DNA of 64,000 bases from Thermophilibacter gallinarum (GTDB lineage: Bacteria; Actinomycetota; Coriobacteriia; Coriobacteriales; Atopobiaceae): positions 1 to 64,000 of the forward strand of contig NZ_JADCJZ010000003.1 in assembly GCF_014982725.1 (NCBI RefSeq), given 5' to 3'. Shown in pieces: positions 7,775 through 15,423 of the stretch (within the stretch, counting starts at the first letter, position 1; each line of letters starts with the position of its first letter). The notes below the pieces were generated by a model that was given only the letters and a program-made list of their open reading frames with translations, made no database searches and was not told the DNA's origin. Both the position numbers and the translations under genes were made by a program.

Positions 7775-10531
7775 CTATCGCCCCGTGCGAATCGTCGCTC
7801 CCCGGTTTCTACTCGCGCTTCGTCTCAGGATGGCAATCTTGACAGTGATGAGTCCAGTAAAACTCACCGCGAACAGGGCTATGCCTGTGCTGTAGGCAGC
7901 ATCCTGGTACACGAGCTCAATCTGATGCTTGCCGTCCTCGATCTCAAACCCAATGAACGCATAGTCAGCTAAGAACGCATCCTGCTCGATGCCATCAACA
8001 TAAACGTGCCATGATTCGCTGTATGGGATGGGTACAAAGAGGTATCCAGCTTCAGGCGCATTAACTTGGGCTACTATTGAATCGCTTGTATAGGAGGTAA
8101 TTTCGGGATTCGCCGCGCGCCTCTTCGTACAGCAATCTAGGTAGTAGTCCACATATTCGTCCGGAACCTCCTCAACGCGGATGTTGTCAAGAGTGGCGTC
8201 GTCGCAGGCGTTTGTCGTTGATATTGCGACGGTTGCCCGCGTGAATCCATCGTTTGGAACGGGGATATAGATGCTCTCGTTTCCGGCGGCAAGATAGAGC
8301 GGCACGGTAACGGGGTTCTGGCATTCGGATGAGTCATAAAAACTGGCAGTTATGCGGAGGTTACCGCTTGCCGTTGAAGTGGCTGTCAAGTTGAAGCATA
8401 GGGCAAGGTAGTCGCTCTGCGATGGGCTGATTTCAAAACTAAGCTCATGGTTCTTGTCAGCGCTTCCGGAGGCGCTCCCGAGCACCCGTCCTCGTCTCAT
8501 GGCTGAGTTGAGCTCTTGTATGACTTGGCTGTTCGAAGGAGAGCCAATATCCTCCGGAACCATAACTGCGCTAAGCAGGAGTTCCTCGCGAAGCTCCCTT
8601 GGGGTAGACAGATAGGCGTCTTCAGTAATGGATTCATCTTCGCTAAAGAAGGAGAAGAATTCAGGAGTGTTTGTGTTCACGAGAATGCGTTGGTTGATGT
8701 CGGAAGAAGCCTCCTCATAGCCGAGTGGAACATAGTGGTTGTCATCGGCGGGATAAACCACATAGCTAACACCCAGGAGGGCATTGATATATGGGTCGCT
8801 AAAGCCATACGTGTAACGGGAATAGCCGAGTGTCTCGATATAGTCGTTGCCAATAGTGCTCATGAACTCAGTGACATTTGCATATGACCCTACGCCGCCG
8901 ATATAGGATTCAGTACCCCTGTAGGTATAGGCCATTGGGCTGGTAAGCAGATCGGTTTGATAGTCTACGCGCGCGAGTCCGCTGTCGGCACCCGTCTCAT
9001 TGAGCAATTCGGAGAGTCCGCTGTTGAATGTTTGCTCATAGCTTTCCCGGGTTTGGGCTGGTACACGATTTACAAACTCAAACCCCTGTACGAGTATTTC
9101 TACGGGCACGAGAGCTGCAATGGCAAGCGCAAAAATGATATTACCCGTCGCGCCGTGTTTGAGGAGGAGTACCGTATATACAACAAGGAGTGCGCATGCG
9201 GCGATAACGCGCAGAGGACGATAGTGGCCTGGGAGGCTCAGGCAGGCAATTGTAGAAAAGATAACAAGCACGATGGTCCAGAACAATAACGGGCGAGGCG
9301 CGCGAAGCTTCCAAAGCTTGTCGAGTCCAAGTGCTCCTAAAAGCGCAATGACAAAGATTACCCACGTTGAGGACATGCGGAAACTGCTGGCCTCAATTGA
9401 TCCTCCGCTTAGGAGAAACCTGAGGCCCGGGAACACAATATACGCGAGAGAGAAGAGGCTAATGACCGCCAACCAGATAGTCTGGCGACGAGAATTGTCT
9501 TTGAAGGCAAAGGGCAGGCCCACGAGAGATAGTAGGCCGCAGTAGAGGTAGGGTGTGTCTAAGAAGCCCATGTAGCCAATGGGATCATTCATGAATCCGG
9601 AAGCGGCGGGGCTGAGGGCCTTGAGGTATGCCTCGCTGAGAACGCGCGCGTCAGGTGCCTCGGCTAGGCCCAAGAGCATTGAGCCGAGCGACACGTCCTG
9701 TGAGACCCGGGCGCTGTGTGCGTAGGAATCAAGATAAACGAGCAGGGAAGGCATAGAGAGCAGGACGCCGCACAGATAAAGAAGGGCGATTCTGCCGATT
9801 GAGCGCGAGAGGGCCTGCTGGTTCAAATCATCGTGATGAAACCCAAGGCTGAACGCGGTGTACATGGCTAGAACGAGCGTGTAGAGCACAAGACCGTACA
9901 CGCTCAAGGTCATCACGATGAGGGCGAATGAGATGGGGAGGGAGATAATCTTTCTAGGGTTGGAGAGCGCGCGCTCTACGCTCCAGAGAAGTGCCGCGAG
10001 AAGTGTGACCTCTGCGGTATAGGCGGTCCAAGGGGCGAGCGCGAGCATTCTTCCACAGAAAGCTATTCCGAGGCTTGATGCAATTTGGGTTTCGGGGCGC
10101 ACACCGAAATACCCGATGAATAGGTAGAAGAATACCCCCGCGAGTATGACCTTAAGCATCTGTGAGACTAGCATCATGGTCGGGACGGCATCGCGGCCAA
10201 ACCACGAGACGATATATTCTGGATTGAAGAGCTGAACAGTGGTCGTTCCCAGAAACTGTGATGGATTCCAGGTTGAAAAGTTCAGCTCTGAGAATCTGCT
10301 TGCGGCATTTAGGAAGAAAGGCACTGACTGCCCGATGCTATCCGAGCCAACGTCATAGTAGATGAGATATCTGTCGCAGACGAGAAACGTCGCATACATG
10401 ACGAGGGTGAGCAGAATGAGCATGGTGAGGAAAAACAGGAACCTTCTTCTTCTCTGGCGAGACGAATCGAGCGCCAGGAACTCGTTCCTCTTTTGCTCTA
10501 GGAAGGAACATACGTGAGCAACAAAACTCAT
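7775..10531 (-). CDS. YfhO-family multi-pass membrane protein
   Basis: 918 residues. A basic N-terminal cytoplasmic segment is followed by about a dozen hydrophobic helices over the first ~480 residues. A large, mostly soluble domain follows, then a final transmembrane helix and an Arg-rich tail. The early YYDVGSDSIGQSVPF and STWNPSQFLGTTTVQLFNPEY segments fit the YfhO family (GT-C-like fold). Bacillus and Listeria members are implicated in adding sugars to lipoteichoic acid or wall polymers on the outside of the membrane. It starts at ATG with AAAAGGAG five bases upstream and lies 57 bp behind the ABC ATPase gene on the same strand. This supports a role in modifying the exported polymer. The acceptor is unproven. 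Confidence 0.82.
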   Translation of the reverse strand: MSFVAHVCSFLEQKRNEFLALDSSRQRRRRFLFFLTMLILLTLVMYATFLVCDRYLIYYDVGSDSIGQSVPFFLNAASRFSELNFSTWNPSQFLGTTTVQLFNPEYIVSWFGRDAVPTMMLVSQMLKVILAGVFFYLFIGYFGVRPETQIASSLGIAFCGRMLALAPWTAYTAEVTLLAALLWSVERALSNPRKIISLPISFALIVMTLSVYGLVLYTLVLAMYTAFSLGFHHDDLNQQALSRSIGRIALLYLCGVLLSMPSLLVYLDSYAHSARVSQDVSLGSMLLGLAEAPDARVLSEAYLKALSPAASGFMNDPIGYMGFLDTPYLYCGLLSLVGLPFAFKDNSRRQTIWLAVISLFSLAYIVFPGLRFLLSGGSIEASSFRMSSTWVIFVIALLGALGLDKLWKLRAPRPLLFWTIVLVIFSTIACLSLPGHYRPLRVIAACALLVVYTVLLLKHGATGNIIFALAIAALVPVEILVQGFEFVNRVPAQTRESYEQTFNSGLSELLNETGADSGLARVDYQTDLLTSPMAYTYRGTESYIGGVGSYANVTEFMSTIGNDYIETLGYSRYTYGFSDPYINALLGVSYVVYPADDNHYVPLGYEEASSDINQRILVNTNTPEFFSFFSEDESITEDAYLSTPRELREELLLSAVMVPEDIGSPSNSQVIQELNSAMRRGRVLGSASGSADKNHELSFEISPSQSDYLALCFNLTATSTASGNLRITASFYDSSECQNPVTVPLYLAAGNESIYIPVPNDGFTRATVAISTTNACDDATLDNIRVEEVPDEYVDYYLDCCTKRRAANPEITSYTSDSIVAQVNAPEAGYLFVPIPYSESWHVYVDGIEQDAFLADYAFIGFEIEDGKHQIELVYQDAAYSTGIALFAVSFTGLITVKIAILRRSASRNRGATIRTGR

Positions 10532-10588
10532 GCGACTCCTTTTGGATAAAGTATTCCACGAAAGGGATTGCCGACCGCGTCGTGCGAT

Positions 10589-11344
10589 CTACGCGAATTG
10601 AGCCTTATAGGCCTTGAGCACGTCGCCCACAAGACCGTCCATGCGTTGCTCGCCTTTCTCGATCCAGATGGCGCGTTGGCAGATGCGCTCGACCTGCTCC
10701 ATGGAATGGGAGACAAAGAGCACGGTCACACTGCCGGAGTCAATGAAGTTCTTGATGCGCTTCTCACACTTTTCCTGAAAGAAGACGTCGCCCACGGAAA
10801 GCGTCTCGTCTACGATGAGAACATCGGGCTCGGTAACCGTGGCGATGGCAAAAGCGATTCTTGCCACCATGCCAGAGGAGTAGTTTTTGAGTGGCATATC
10901 CATAAAGTTATGGAGCTCGGCAAAGTCGATAATCTCCTGGAGATGCTCGTCGATGAAGTCGTTGGAGTAGCCGAGGAGGGCGCCGTTAAGGTAGATGTTC
11001 TCGCGGGCCGTGAGCTCTGGGTCAAAGCCGGCCCCAAGCTCGATGAGTGGCGCTATGTTGCCTCGTACGATGATGTTACCCTCAGATGGCTCCAGCACGC
11101 CGGCGATGCACTTGAGCATGGTGGACTTTCCTGAGCCGTTGGTACCTACGAGGCCCACAACCTCTCCGCGGCGCACCTTGAAGCTCACATGGTTGAGAGC
11201 GCGAAACTCTTTGAAGAACAGCTCATGCCGCACAAGCTTGATGAAATACTCTTTGAGGTTGTTGAGCTGCTCTGAGGCAATGTTGAAGATCATCGAGACG
11301 TCGTTGACCTCAATGACGTGCTCAGGCATAGAGGTGTCTGTCAT
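10589..11344 (-). CDS. ABC transporter ATP-binding protein for glycopolymer export (TagH/Wzt-like)
   Basis: 251 residues. Walker A is GLVGTNGSGKST, the signature is YSSGM, and Walker B is VLIVDETLSVGD followed by the switch His (FVSHS). The YSSGM signature and VDETLSVGD string are typical of ATPases exporting teichoic acids and O-antigen-like polymers. It ends shortly after the nucleotide-binding domain, so it lacks the C-terminal carbohydrate-binding domain of many Wzt proteins. It lies 12 bp after the permease gene in the same operon, and the two should form the exporter that flips lipid-linked polymer to the outside. Confidence 0.92.
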   Translation of the reverse strand: MTDTSMPEHVIEVNDVSMIFNIASEQLNNLKEYFIKLVRHELFFKEFRALNHVSFKVRRGEVVGLVGTNGSGKSTMLKCIAGVLEPSEGNIIVRGNIAPLIELGAGFDPELTARENIYLNGALLGYSNDFIDEHLQEIIDFAELHNFMDMPLKNYSSGMVARIAFAIATVTEPDVLIVDETLSVGDVFFQEKCEKRIKNFIDSGSVTVLFVSHSMEQVERICQRAIWIEKGEQRMDGLVGDVLKAYKAQFA

Positions 11345-11356
11345 GCGATTCCTGCC

Positions 11357-12181
11357 TTAGATGTAAAGGATGAACTTATGCTCGGTCTTGCGGAATACGA
11401 GTACGCCGATGACAAGCGCCAGAATTGCCCACAAAACAGCGAGGGTGATGACCGTAGGGCCGGGGGAGGTCTGATAGACGATGGCGCACCGCATCATGTC
11501 GATGTAGTTGTACATGGGATTGGCCTTGACCACCGCCGTGACGATCCACGGAGCGTTGGAGTTGGTGAGAAGCGACATGTCCCAGAAGATGGGGGTTAGG
11601 TAGGTCCATGCGGTGAGCAGGACACTCCAGAGGTGGATCATGTCGCGGAAAAAGACTGCGAGCGCGCCGATGAGCAGAGAGACTCCCGCGCAGAAGACCA
11701 TGAGCAGGAGCAGCGCCGGAATCATCCAAGCAAGGTGCCAGGTGGGCGCGATGCGGAAGAACAGCATGACAATGACGACCGCAATGAGCGAAAGCGCGAA
11801 ATTTACCACTGCGGAGAGCACTTTTTGGATGGGGAAGACCCAGCGGTCAACCCTGACTTTTTTAAGGAGTGGAGCCGCATCGATTATCGACCGCAGGCCT
11901 GTACTGGTCGCCTCGTTCATGAGACCGAAGGTGACGTTGCCCACGATGAGATAAAGTGGATAATTCTCAACGCTTGACCCGCGCAGGAAATAGGAGAAGA
12001 CAAAGCTCATGACGATCATCATGAGCAGGGGGTTCAGCACGCTCCAGACGACGCCCAGAACCGAGCGGCGATATCGAAGCTTGAAATCCTTGTTCACGAG
12101 CTGCTGAAGAATGAAGCCATCTTTGGCGTAGTGGCCGGCAAGATGGGGTATCTCGGCTTTCTGCGCTCTCTTTTGGGTCAA
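11357..12181 (-). CDS. ABC-2 type permease for glycopolymer export (TagG/Wzm-like)
   Basis: About 274 residues with six predicted membrane helices. The N-terminal cytoplasmic lead contains FKLRYRRSVLGVVWSVLNPLLMM, the hallmark segment of TagG/Wzm/KpsM permeases, here split by its helix start. I favour the TTG at 12181 because GGAGG lies four bases upstream; an in-frame ATG at 12214 would add 11 residues but has no ribosome binding site and sits just behind a putative -10 element. It is first in the leftward operon, followed by the ATPase and the YfhO gene, and with the ATPase forms the export channel for the surface polymer. Confidence 0.88.
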   Translation of the reverse strand: MTQKRAQKAEIPHLAGHYAKDGFILQQLVNKDFKLRYRRSVLGVVWSVLNPLLMMIVMSFVFSYFLRGSSVENYPLYLIVGNVTFGLMNEATSTGLRSIIDAAPLLKKVRVDRWVFPIQKVLSAVVNFALSLIAVVIVMLFFRIAPTWHLAWMIPALLLLMVFCAGVSLLIGALAVFFRDMIHLWSVLLTAWTYLTPIFWDMSLLTNSNAPWIVTAVVKANPMYNYIDMMRCAIVYQTSPGPTVITLAVLWAILALVIGVLVFRKTEHKFILYI

Positions 12182-12217
12182 GGTTCCTCCAAGTCCCTCT
12201 GCTCTTCTGAGCATAGA

Positions 12218-12226
12218 ATGCTATCA
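12218..12226 (-). promoter_or_regulatory. Putative extended -10 promoter of the export operon
   Basis: Read on the minus strand, TGA-TAGCAT forms an extended -10. It would start transcription roughly 30 nt before the SD-preceded TTG start of the permease. No convincing -35 is visible. Confidence 0.35.
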
Positions 12227-12287
12227 CAGCTGGCATGCGGCCATAGAATCGGCAGAGGGCGGGCGTCCCTGTCGGGGTGCGGGTCCG

Positions 12288-12307
12288 TGCTTGCTTGCTT
12301 GCTTGCT
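12288..12307. repeat. Tetranucleotide repeat (TGCT)5
   Basis: Five exact TGCT units lie between the divergent permease and glycosyltransferase genes, about 65 bp upstream of the permease -10 candidate. Such tracts are prone to slipped-strand changes. Confidence 0.9.
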
Positions 12308-12467
12308 GGCGACTTGTTTTTTGGGTGGATTGGCTCAGAAGCATCTAAGATGGCAAAGGAGCACCTGAGCCAAGACTCACGAGGCCTTCGCTTTATATCT
12401 GGGGTCAGAGTGGGCGGTTCGGCTGCCCCTACTATCTACAAGAAGATTGCGCGACAAGGGGATGCAT

Positions 12468-14342
12468 ATGGCCGACGTGCCAACGCCAAGAATCGCAGTT
12501 TTTGTTTCCACGCACAGACCGGTTGCTCTTTTCGATAGCGAGATTCTCCGTCCCGTTCAAGTGGGAAGCGCGCTCGCCGCGGAGCGTTATCCCTGGGCGC
12601 TTCATGATGACGACGGAGAGAATATCTCCGACCAAAACCCGCTGTACTGCGAACTCACCACTCAGTACTGGGCATGGAAGAACATCGAGGCCGACTACTA
12701 TGGTTTCTGCCATTATCGGCGCTACTTCGACTTCTCGTCTGAGCTGCACTGTGAGAACCCCTGGGGCGAGGTCATGGCGGACTATATCAACGCTCACTCC
12801 CAGACGGAGTATGGTCTCGATGATGCGACGATTGCCTCGGTCATAAAGGGTTACGATGTCATTACGACCGAGTTCAAGGATCTGCGCAGATTCCCAGGGG
12901 GCGTGAGTACGCCGCGCCACCACTTCGAGCTGGCCGAGCGCCTGCATCCCGAGGACCTTGACCGCGTTCTTGCGATTCTCAAGGAGACACACCCTGACTA
13001 CGCTCAGGATGCCGATGCGTTTCTCAATGGTCACCGCTCGTGCTTCTGCAACATGTTCATCATGCGCCGCGAGCCCTTCTTTGCATACTGCGCCTGGTTG
13101 TTTCCAATCCTTGAGCGTTTTGTCGCCGAGACGGACATGAGCGACTATAGCGTTGAAGCGCTGCGGACCCCTGGACACCTTGCGGAGCGCCTGTTTAACA
13201 TTTATTACGCCCACCAGATGCGCATCGGCGTAGGCTGGCGTACACGTGAGCTCCAGTGCGTTCACTTCTTGCATCCGGAGCGCGGCGACGTGTTTGAACC
13301 GCTTTCTGTTTCGGGGCGAGTGGTGCCCGTGGTACTTGCCTCTGATGACGCCTATGTCCCCATGCTCACCACGACGATTTTCTCAATGCTCTCCAATGCG
13401 TCCAACGAGCGGCACTATGACGTCGTTATCCTCGAGAGGGACATCTCCGCAGAGCACAAGTCGCTCATGCGTAGGTTCTTCGAGCGTTTCCCAAACGCAA
13501 CGCTGCGTTTCAGTGATGCGGGCTCGCTTGTTGACGGCTATCGCCTCACGACCAACAACGCGCATATCAGCATAGAGACGTACTATCGGTTCCTGATTCA
13601 AGAGGTGCTCCCAGGTTACGACAAGGTCCTCTATCTTGATGCCGATCTTATCGTTGAGGGGGACGTTGCCGAGCTCTTTGACGTTGATCTTGGTGAGTCT
13701 GCCCTGGGGGCCGTTCGAGACATCGACTTTGCGGGCAACGTGGGCTACCGGGATGGCAAAAGAAAGGCCTACGCTCATGACGTGCTGGGAATGAGTGACC
13801 CCTACGGCTACTTTCAAGCGGGGGTTCTCCTGCTCAATACCGCTGCCATGCGTCGACTCCACTCGGTCGATGAGTGGCTGCGCCTCGCTGGTAACGAGAG
13901 TCTCATCTACAACGACCAGGACGTCCTCAACGCAGAGTGCGAGGGGCGCGTGACCTACCTCGACGCCTCGTGGAACGTCATGACCGACTTTTCTGGCAGA
14001 GCGGAGCGTGTCTTCTCGTTTGCCCCCGCCTGGGCTTTCAAGGCATACCAGCAGTCAAGGCAGGCTCCGCGCATCGTGCACTACGCCGGCGTTGAGAAGC
14101 CGTGGAACGCCGTTGGGACCGACCAAGCGGAGCGCTACTGGCGCTACGCCCGCAAGACACCATTTTACGAGGAGCTTTCCGCAAGGCTCATGGGCTCCCC
14201 TGTCAGGGCCCGCGCGTCGTCACCCCGCGCCATAGGGGAGAACAGTCCTCTGCGCAAGGTCGTCGATCCGCTCCTGCCGATTGGATCGCGTCGTCGCGAG
14301 TTGGCGCGCGCGATTGGTCTTGCCATTAGCGGGAGGAGCTAG
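12468..14342 (+). CDS. DUF4422 - GT8 glycosyltransferase
   Basis: About 624 residues. I chose the ATG at 12468 because AAGGGG sits seven bases upstream; an in-frame TTG at 12447 and an ATG at 12462 are alternatives. DUF4422 spans residues ~7-270 (FVSTHRPVALFDSEIL, YCELTTQYWAWKN, FCHYRRYFDF). The GT8 domain spans ~285-590 (LASDDAYVPML, LYLDADLIVEGD with DxD, FQAGVLLLNT, YNDQDVLNAE). It is a full-length paralog of the last two thirds of the protein at 4634-7636 but lacks the GT2 module and is visibly more GC-rich. It faces away from the export operon and probably contributes a different linkage to the same polymer. Confidence 0.87.
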   Translation: MADVPTPRIAVFVSTHRPVALFDSEILRPVQVGSALAAERYPWALHDDDGENISDQNPLYCELTTQYWAWKNIEADYYGFCHYRRYFDFSSELHCENPWGEVMADYINAHSQTEYGLDDATIASVIKGYDVITTEFKDLRRFPGGVSTPRHHFELAERLHPEDLDRVLAILKETHPDYAQDADAFLNGHRSCFCNMFIMRREPFFAYCAWLFPILERFVAETDMSDYSVEALRTPGHLAERLFNIYYAHQMRIGVGWRTRELQCVHFLHPERGDVFEPLSVSGRVVPVVLASDDAYVPMLTTTIFSMLSNASNERHYDVVILERDISAEHKSLMRRFFERFPNATLRFSDAGSLVDGYRLTTNNAHISIETYYRFLIQEVLPGYDKVLYLDADLIVEGDVAELFDVDLGESALGAVRDIDFAGNVGYRDGKRKAYAHDVLGMSDPYGYFQAGVLLLNTAAMRRLHSVDEWLRLAGNESLIYNDQDVLNAECEGRVTYLDASWNVMTDFSGRAERVFSFAPAWAFKAYQQSRQAPRIVHYAGVEKPWNAVGTDQAERYWRYARKTPFYEELSARLMGSPVRARASSPRAIGENSPLRKVVDPLLPIGSRRRELARAIGLAISGRS

Positions 14343-14390
14343 CTGCCTCGTCCTTCTCGTCCCACCGGTGGCGAATCGGCCCCCAGCGGA

Positions 14391-14505
14391 TTGTCGCGTC
14401 TGGAGGGTCCGTTTCGGGGTAAGATAGCCCCTGTGGCCGAACGGCCACGGGTATCGCGCGCAAGCGCAGCTTTTGCCCCGCGGGGCAGAGAAAGAAAGGC
14501 ACGAC
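14391..14505 (+). promoter_or_regulatory. cspA promoter/leader with hairpins
   Basis: A -10-like TAAGAT lies at 14420-14425. The leader then carries a GTGGCC/GGCCAC hairpin (14433-14448) and the palindrome TGCCCCGCGGGGCA (14474-14487) just before the SD region. Structured leaders are typical of cold-shock mRNAs; no clear -35 is seen. Confidence 0.4.
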
Positions 14506-14709
14506 ATGGCTCAGGGTACTGTTAAGTGGTTCAATCCGGACAAGGGCTACGGCTTCATCTCCCGTGAGGATGGGGACGACCTGTTCGTTCACTACTCCGA
14601 GATTCAGATGGACGGCTTCAAGACGCTGGACGAGGGCCAGGCCGTCGAGTTTGACGTCACCACCGGTCAGAACGGCAAGCTCCAGGCTTCCAACGTCCGC
14701 AAGCTCTAA
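14506..14709 (+). CDS. cspA: Cold-shock protein (CspA family)
   Basis: 67 residues forming a single cold-shock (OB-fold) domain with RNP1 (KGYGFI) and RNP2 (DLFVHYS). The start is [10 protein letters not shown], preceded by AAAGAAAGG. Members bind single-stranded RNA and DNA, melt mRNA secondary structure and support growth after temperature shift. Length and motifs match the family closely. It is monocistronic, with its own leader upstream and a textbook terminator 23 bp downstream. Confidence 0.96.
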   Translation: MAQGTVKWFNPDKGYGFISREDGDDLFVHYSEIQMDGFKTLDEGQAVEFDVTTGQNGKLQASNVRKL

Positions 14710-14732
14710 GCTTCAGCGAACAGCGACTTGGA

Positions 14733-14762
14733 GGGGCTCGGACTTCGGTCCGGGCCCCTTTT
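14733..14762 (+). terminator. Intrinsic terminator of cspA
   Basis: An 11-bp stem (GGGGCTCGGAC with GTCCGGGCCCC, one G-U pair) closes a TTCG tetraloop and is followed by TTTT. Confidence 0.95.
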
Positions 14763-14782
14763 GCGTTTGGGCGAGGGACAGC

Positions 14783-14890
14783 GTGGTACACGGGGCGAGA
14801 TTTTTCGCACTCGCATGACCTGCGCAAACGTGAATCGGCGCAGGTAGATACCCACTATGATCTGCTGAGAAAAGTCGCCGTGTGTACCAC
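14783..14890. repeat. Nested inverted repeats upstream of marR
   Basis: GTGGTACAC (14783-14791) is the inverse of GTGTACCAC (14882-14890). Nested inside, ACCTGCGC (14818-14825) is the inverse of GCGCAGGT (14838-14845). They may be operators or a loop-forming site; function unknown. Confidence 0.7.
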
Positions 14891-14900
14891 CCGCCGCCCC

Positions 14901-14929
14901 TTGACAACAATCCGAAATCGGACTAACGT
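14901..14929 (+). promoter_or_regulatory. marR-exporter operon promoter with embedded operator
   Basis: TTGACA (14901-14906) and TAACGT (14924-14929) are separated by 17 nt. The inverted repeat TCCGA-AA-TCGGA (14911-14922) lies in the spacer, where a bound dimer would block RNA polymerase. Autoregulation by the adjacent MarR protein is inferred. Confidence 0.75.
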
Positions 14930-14955
14930 GGCACGCCGACCAGAAGGGGGGAGCG

Positions 14956-15423
14956 TTGACCACGCACGACCAGCTCACGAGCGCGCGAGACATCGACGTG
15001 CTCTACCGCGAGAGCGACAAGCTCTACTACGAGCTCGCCCGCGACTGCGGCCTGTCCGAGACCGCGTACTGGATCATGTACGCGCTCGAGGTCTCGGGCG
15101 GCAGCGTCACGCAGCGCCAGATCGCCGGCGACTTCTCGTACTCCAAGCAGACCGTCAACTCCGCGCTCAAGACCCTCGAGGCGCGCGGCCTGGTGGAGCT
15201 GGCGCCCGCCGAGGGCGACCGGCGCTCCAAGCTCGTCTCGCTCACCGCCGCGGGCCGCGCCTTCGCCGACGAGCGCATCCGCCCGGCCATCGCGGCCGAG
15301 GACCGCGCCTTCACCAGGCTCGCGCCCGCCGAGCGCGCCGAGCTCGTGCGCCTGGTGCGCGCCTACGCGGACGCCATCGACGCCGAGCTGACGGGCCTCC
15401 GCGAGGGGAGGGCGGACGCATGA
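14956..15423 (+). CDS. MarR-family transcriptional regulator
   Basis: 155 residues from a TTG start with AAGGGGGGAG upstream. The winged helix-turn-helix lies at ~40-105 (TQRQIAGDFSYSKQTVNSALKTLEARGLVEL, then the wing EGDRRSKLVSLTAAG), flanked by N- and C-terminal dimerisation helices. MarR dimers usually repress a neighbouring efflux pump and let go on binding a small aromatic compound. Its TGA overlaps the ATG of the first exporter gene by four bases, so translation is coupled. An inverted repeat within its own promoter is the likely binding site. Confidence 0.92.
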   Translation: MTTHDQLTSARDIDVLYRESDKLYYELARDCGLSETAYWIMYALEVSGGSVTQRQIAGDFSYSKQTVNSALKTLEARGLVELAPAEGDRRSKLVSLTAAGRAFADERIRPAIAAEDRAFTRLAPAERAELVRLVRAYADAIDAELTGLREGRADA

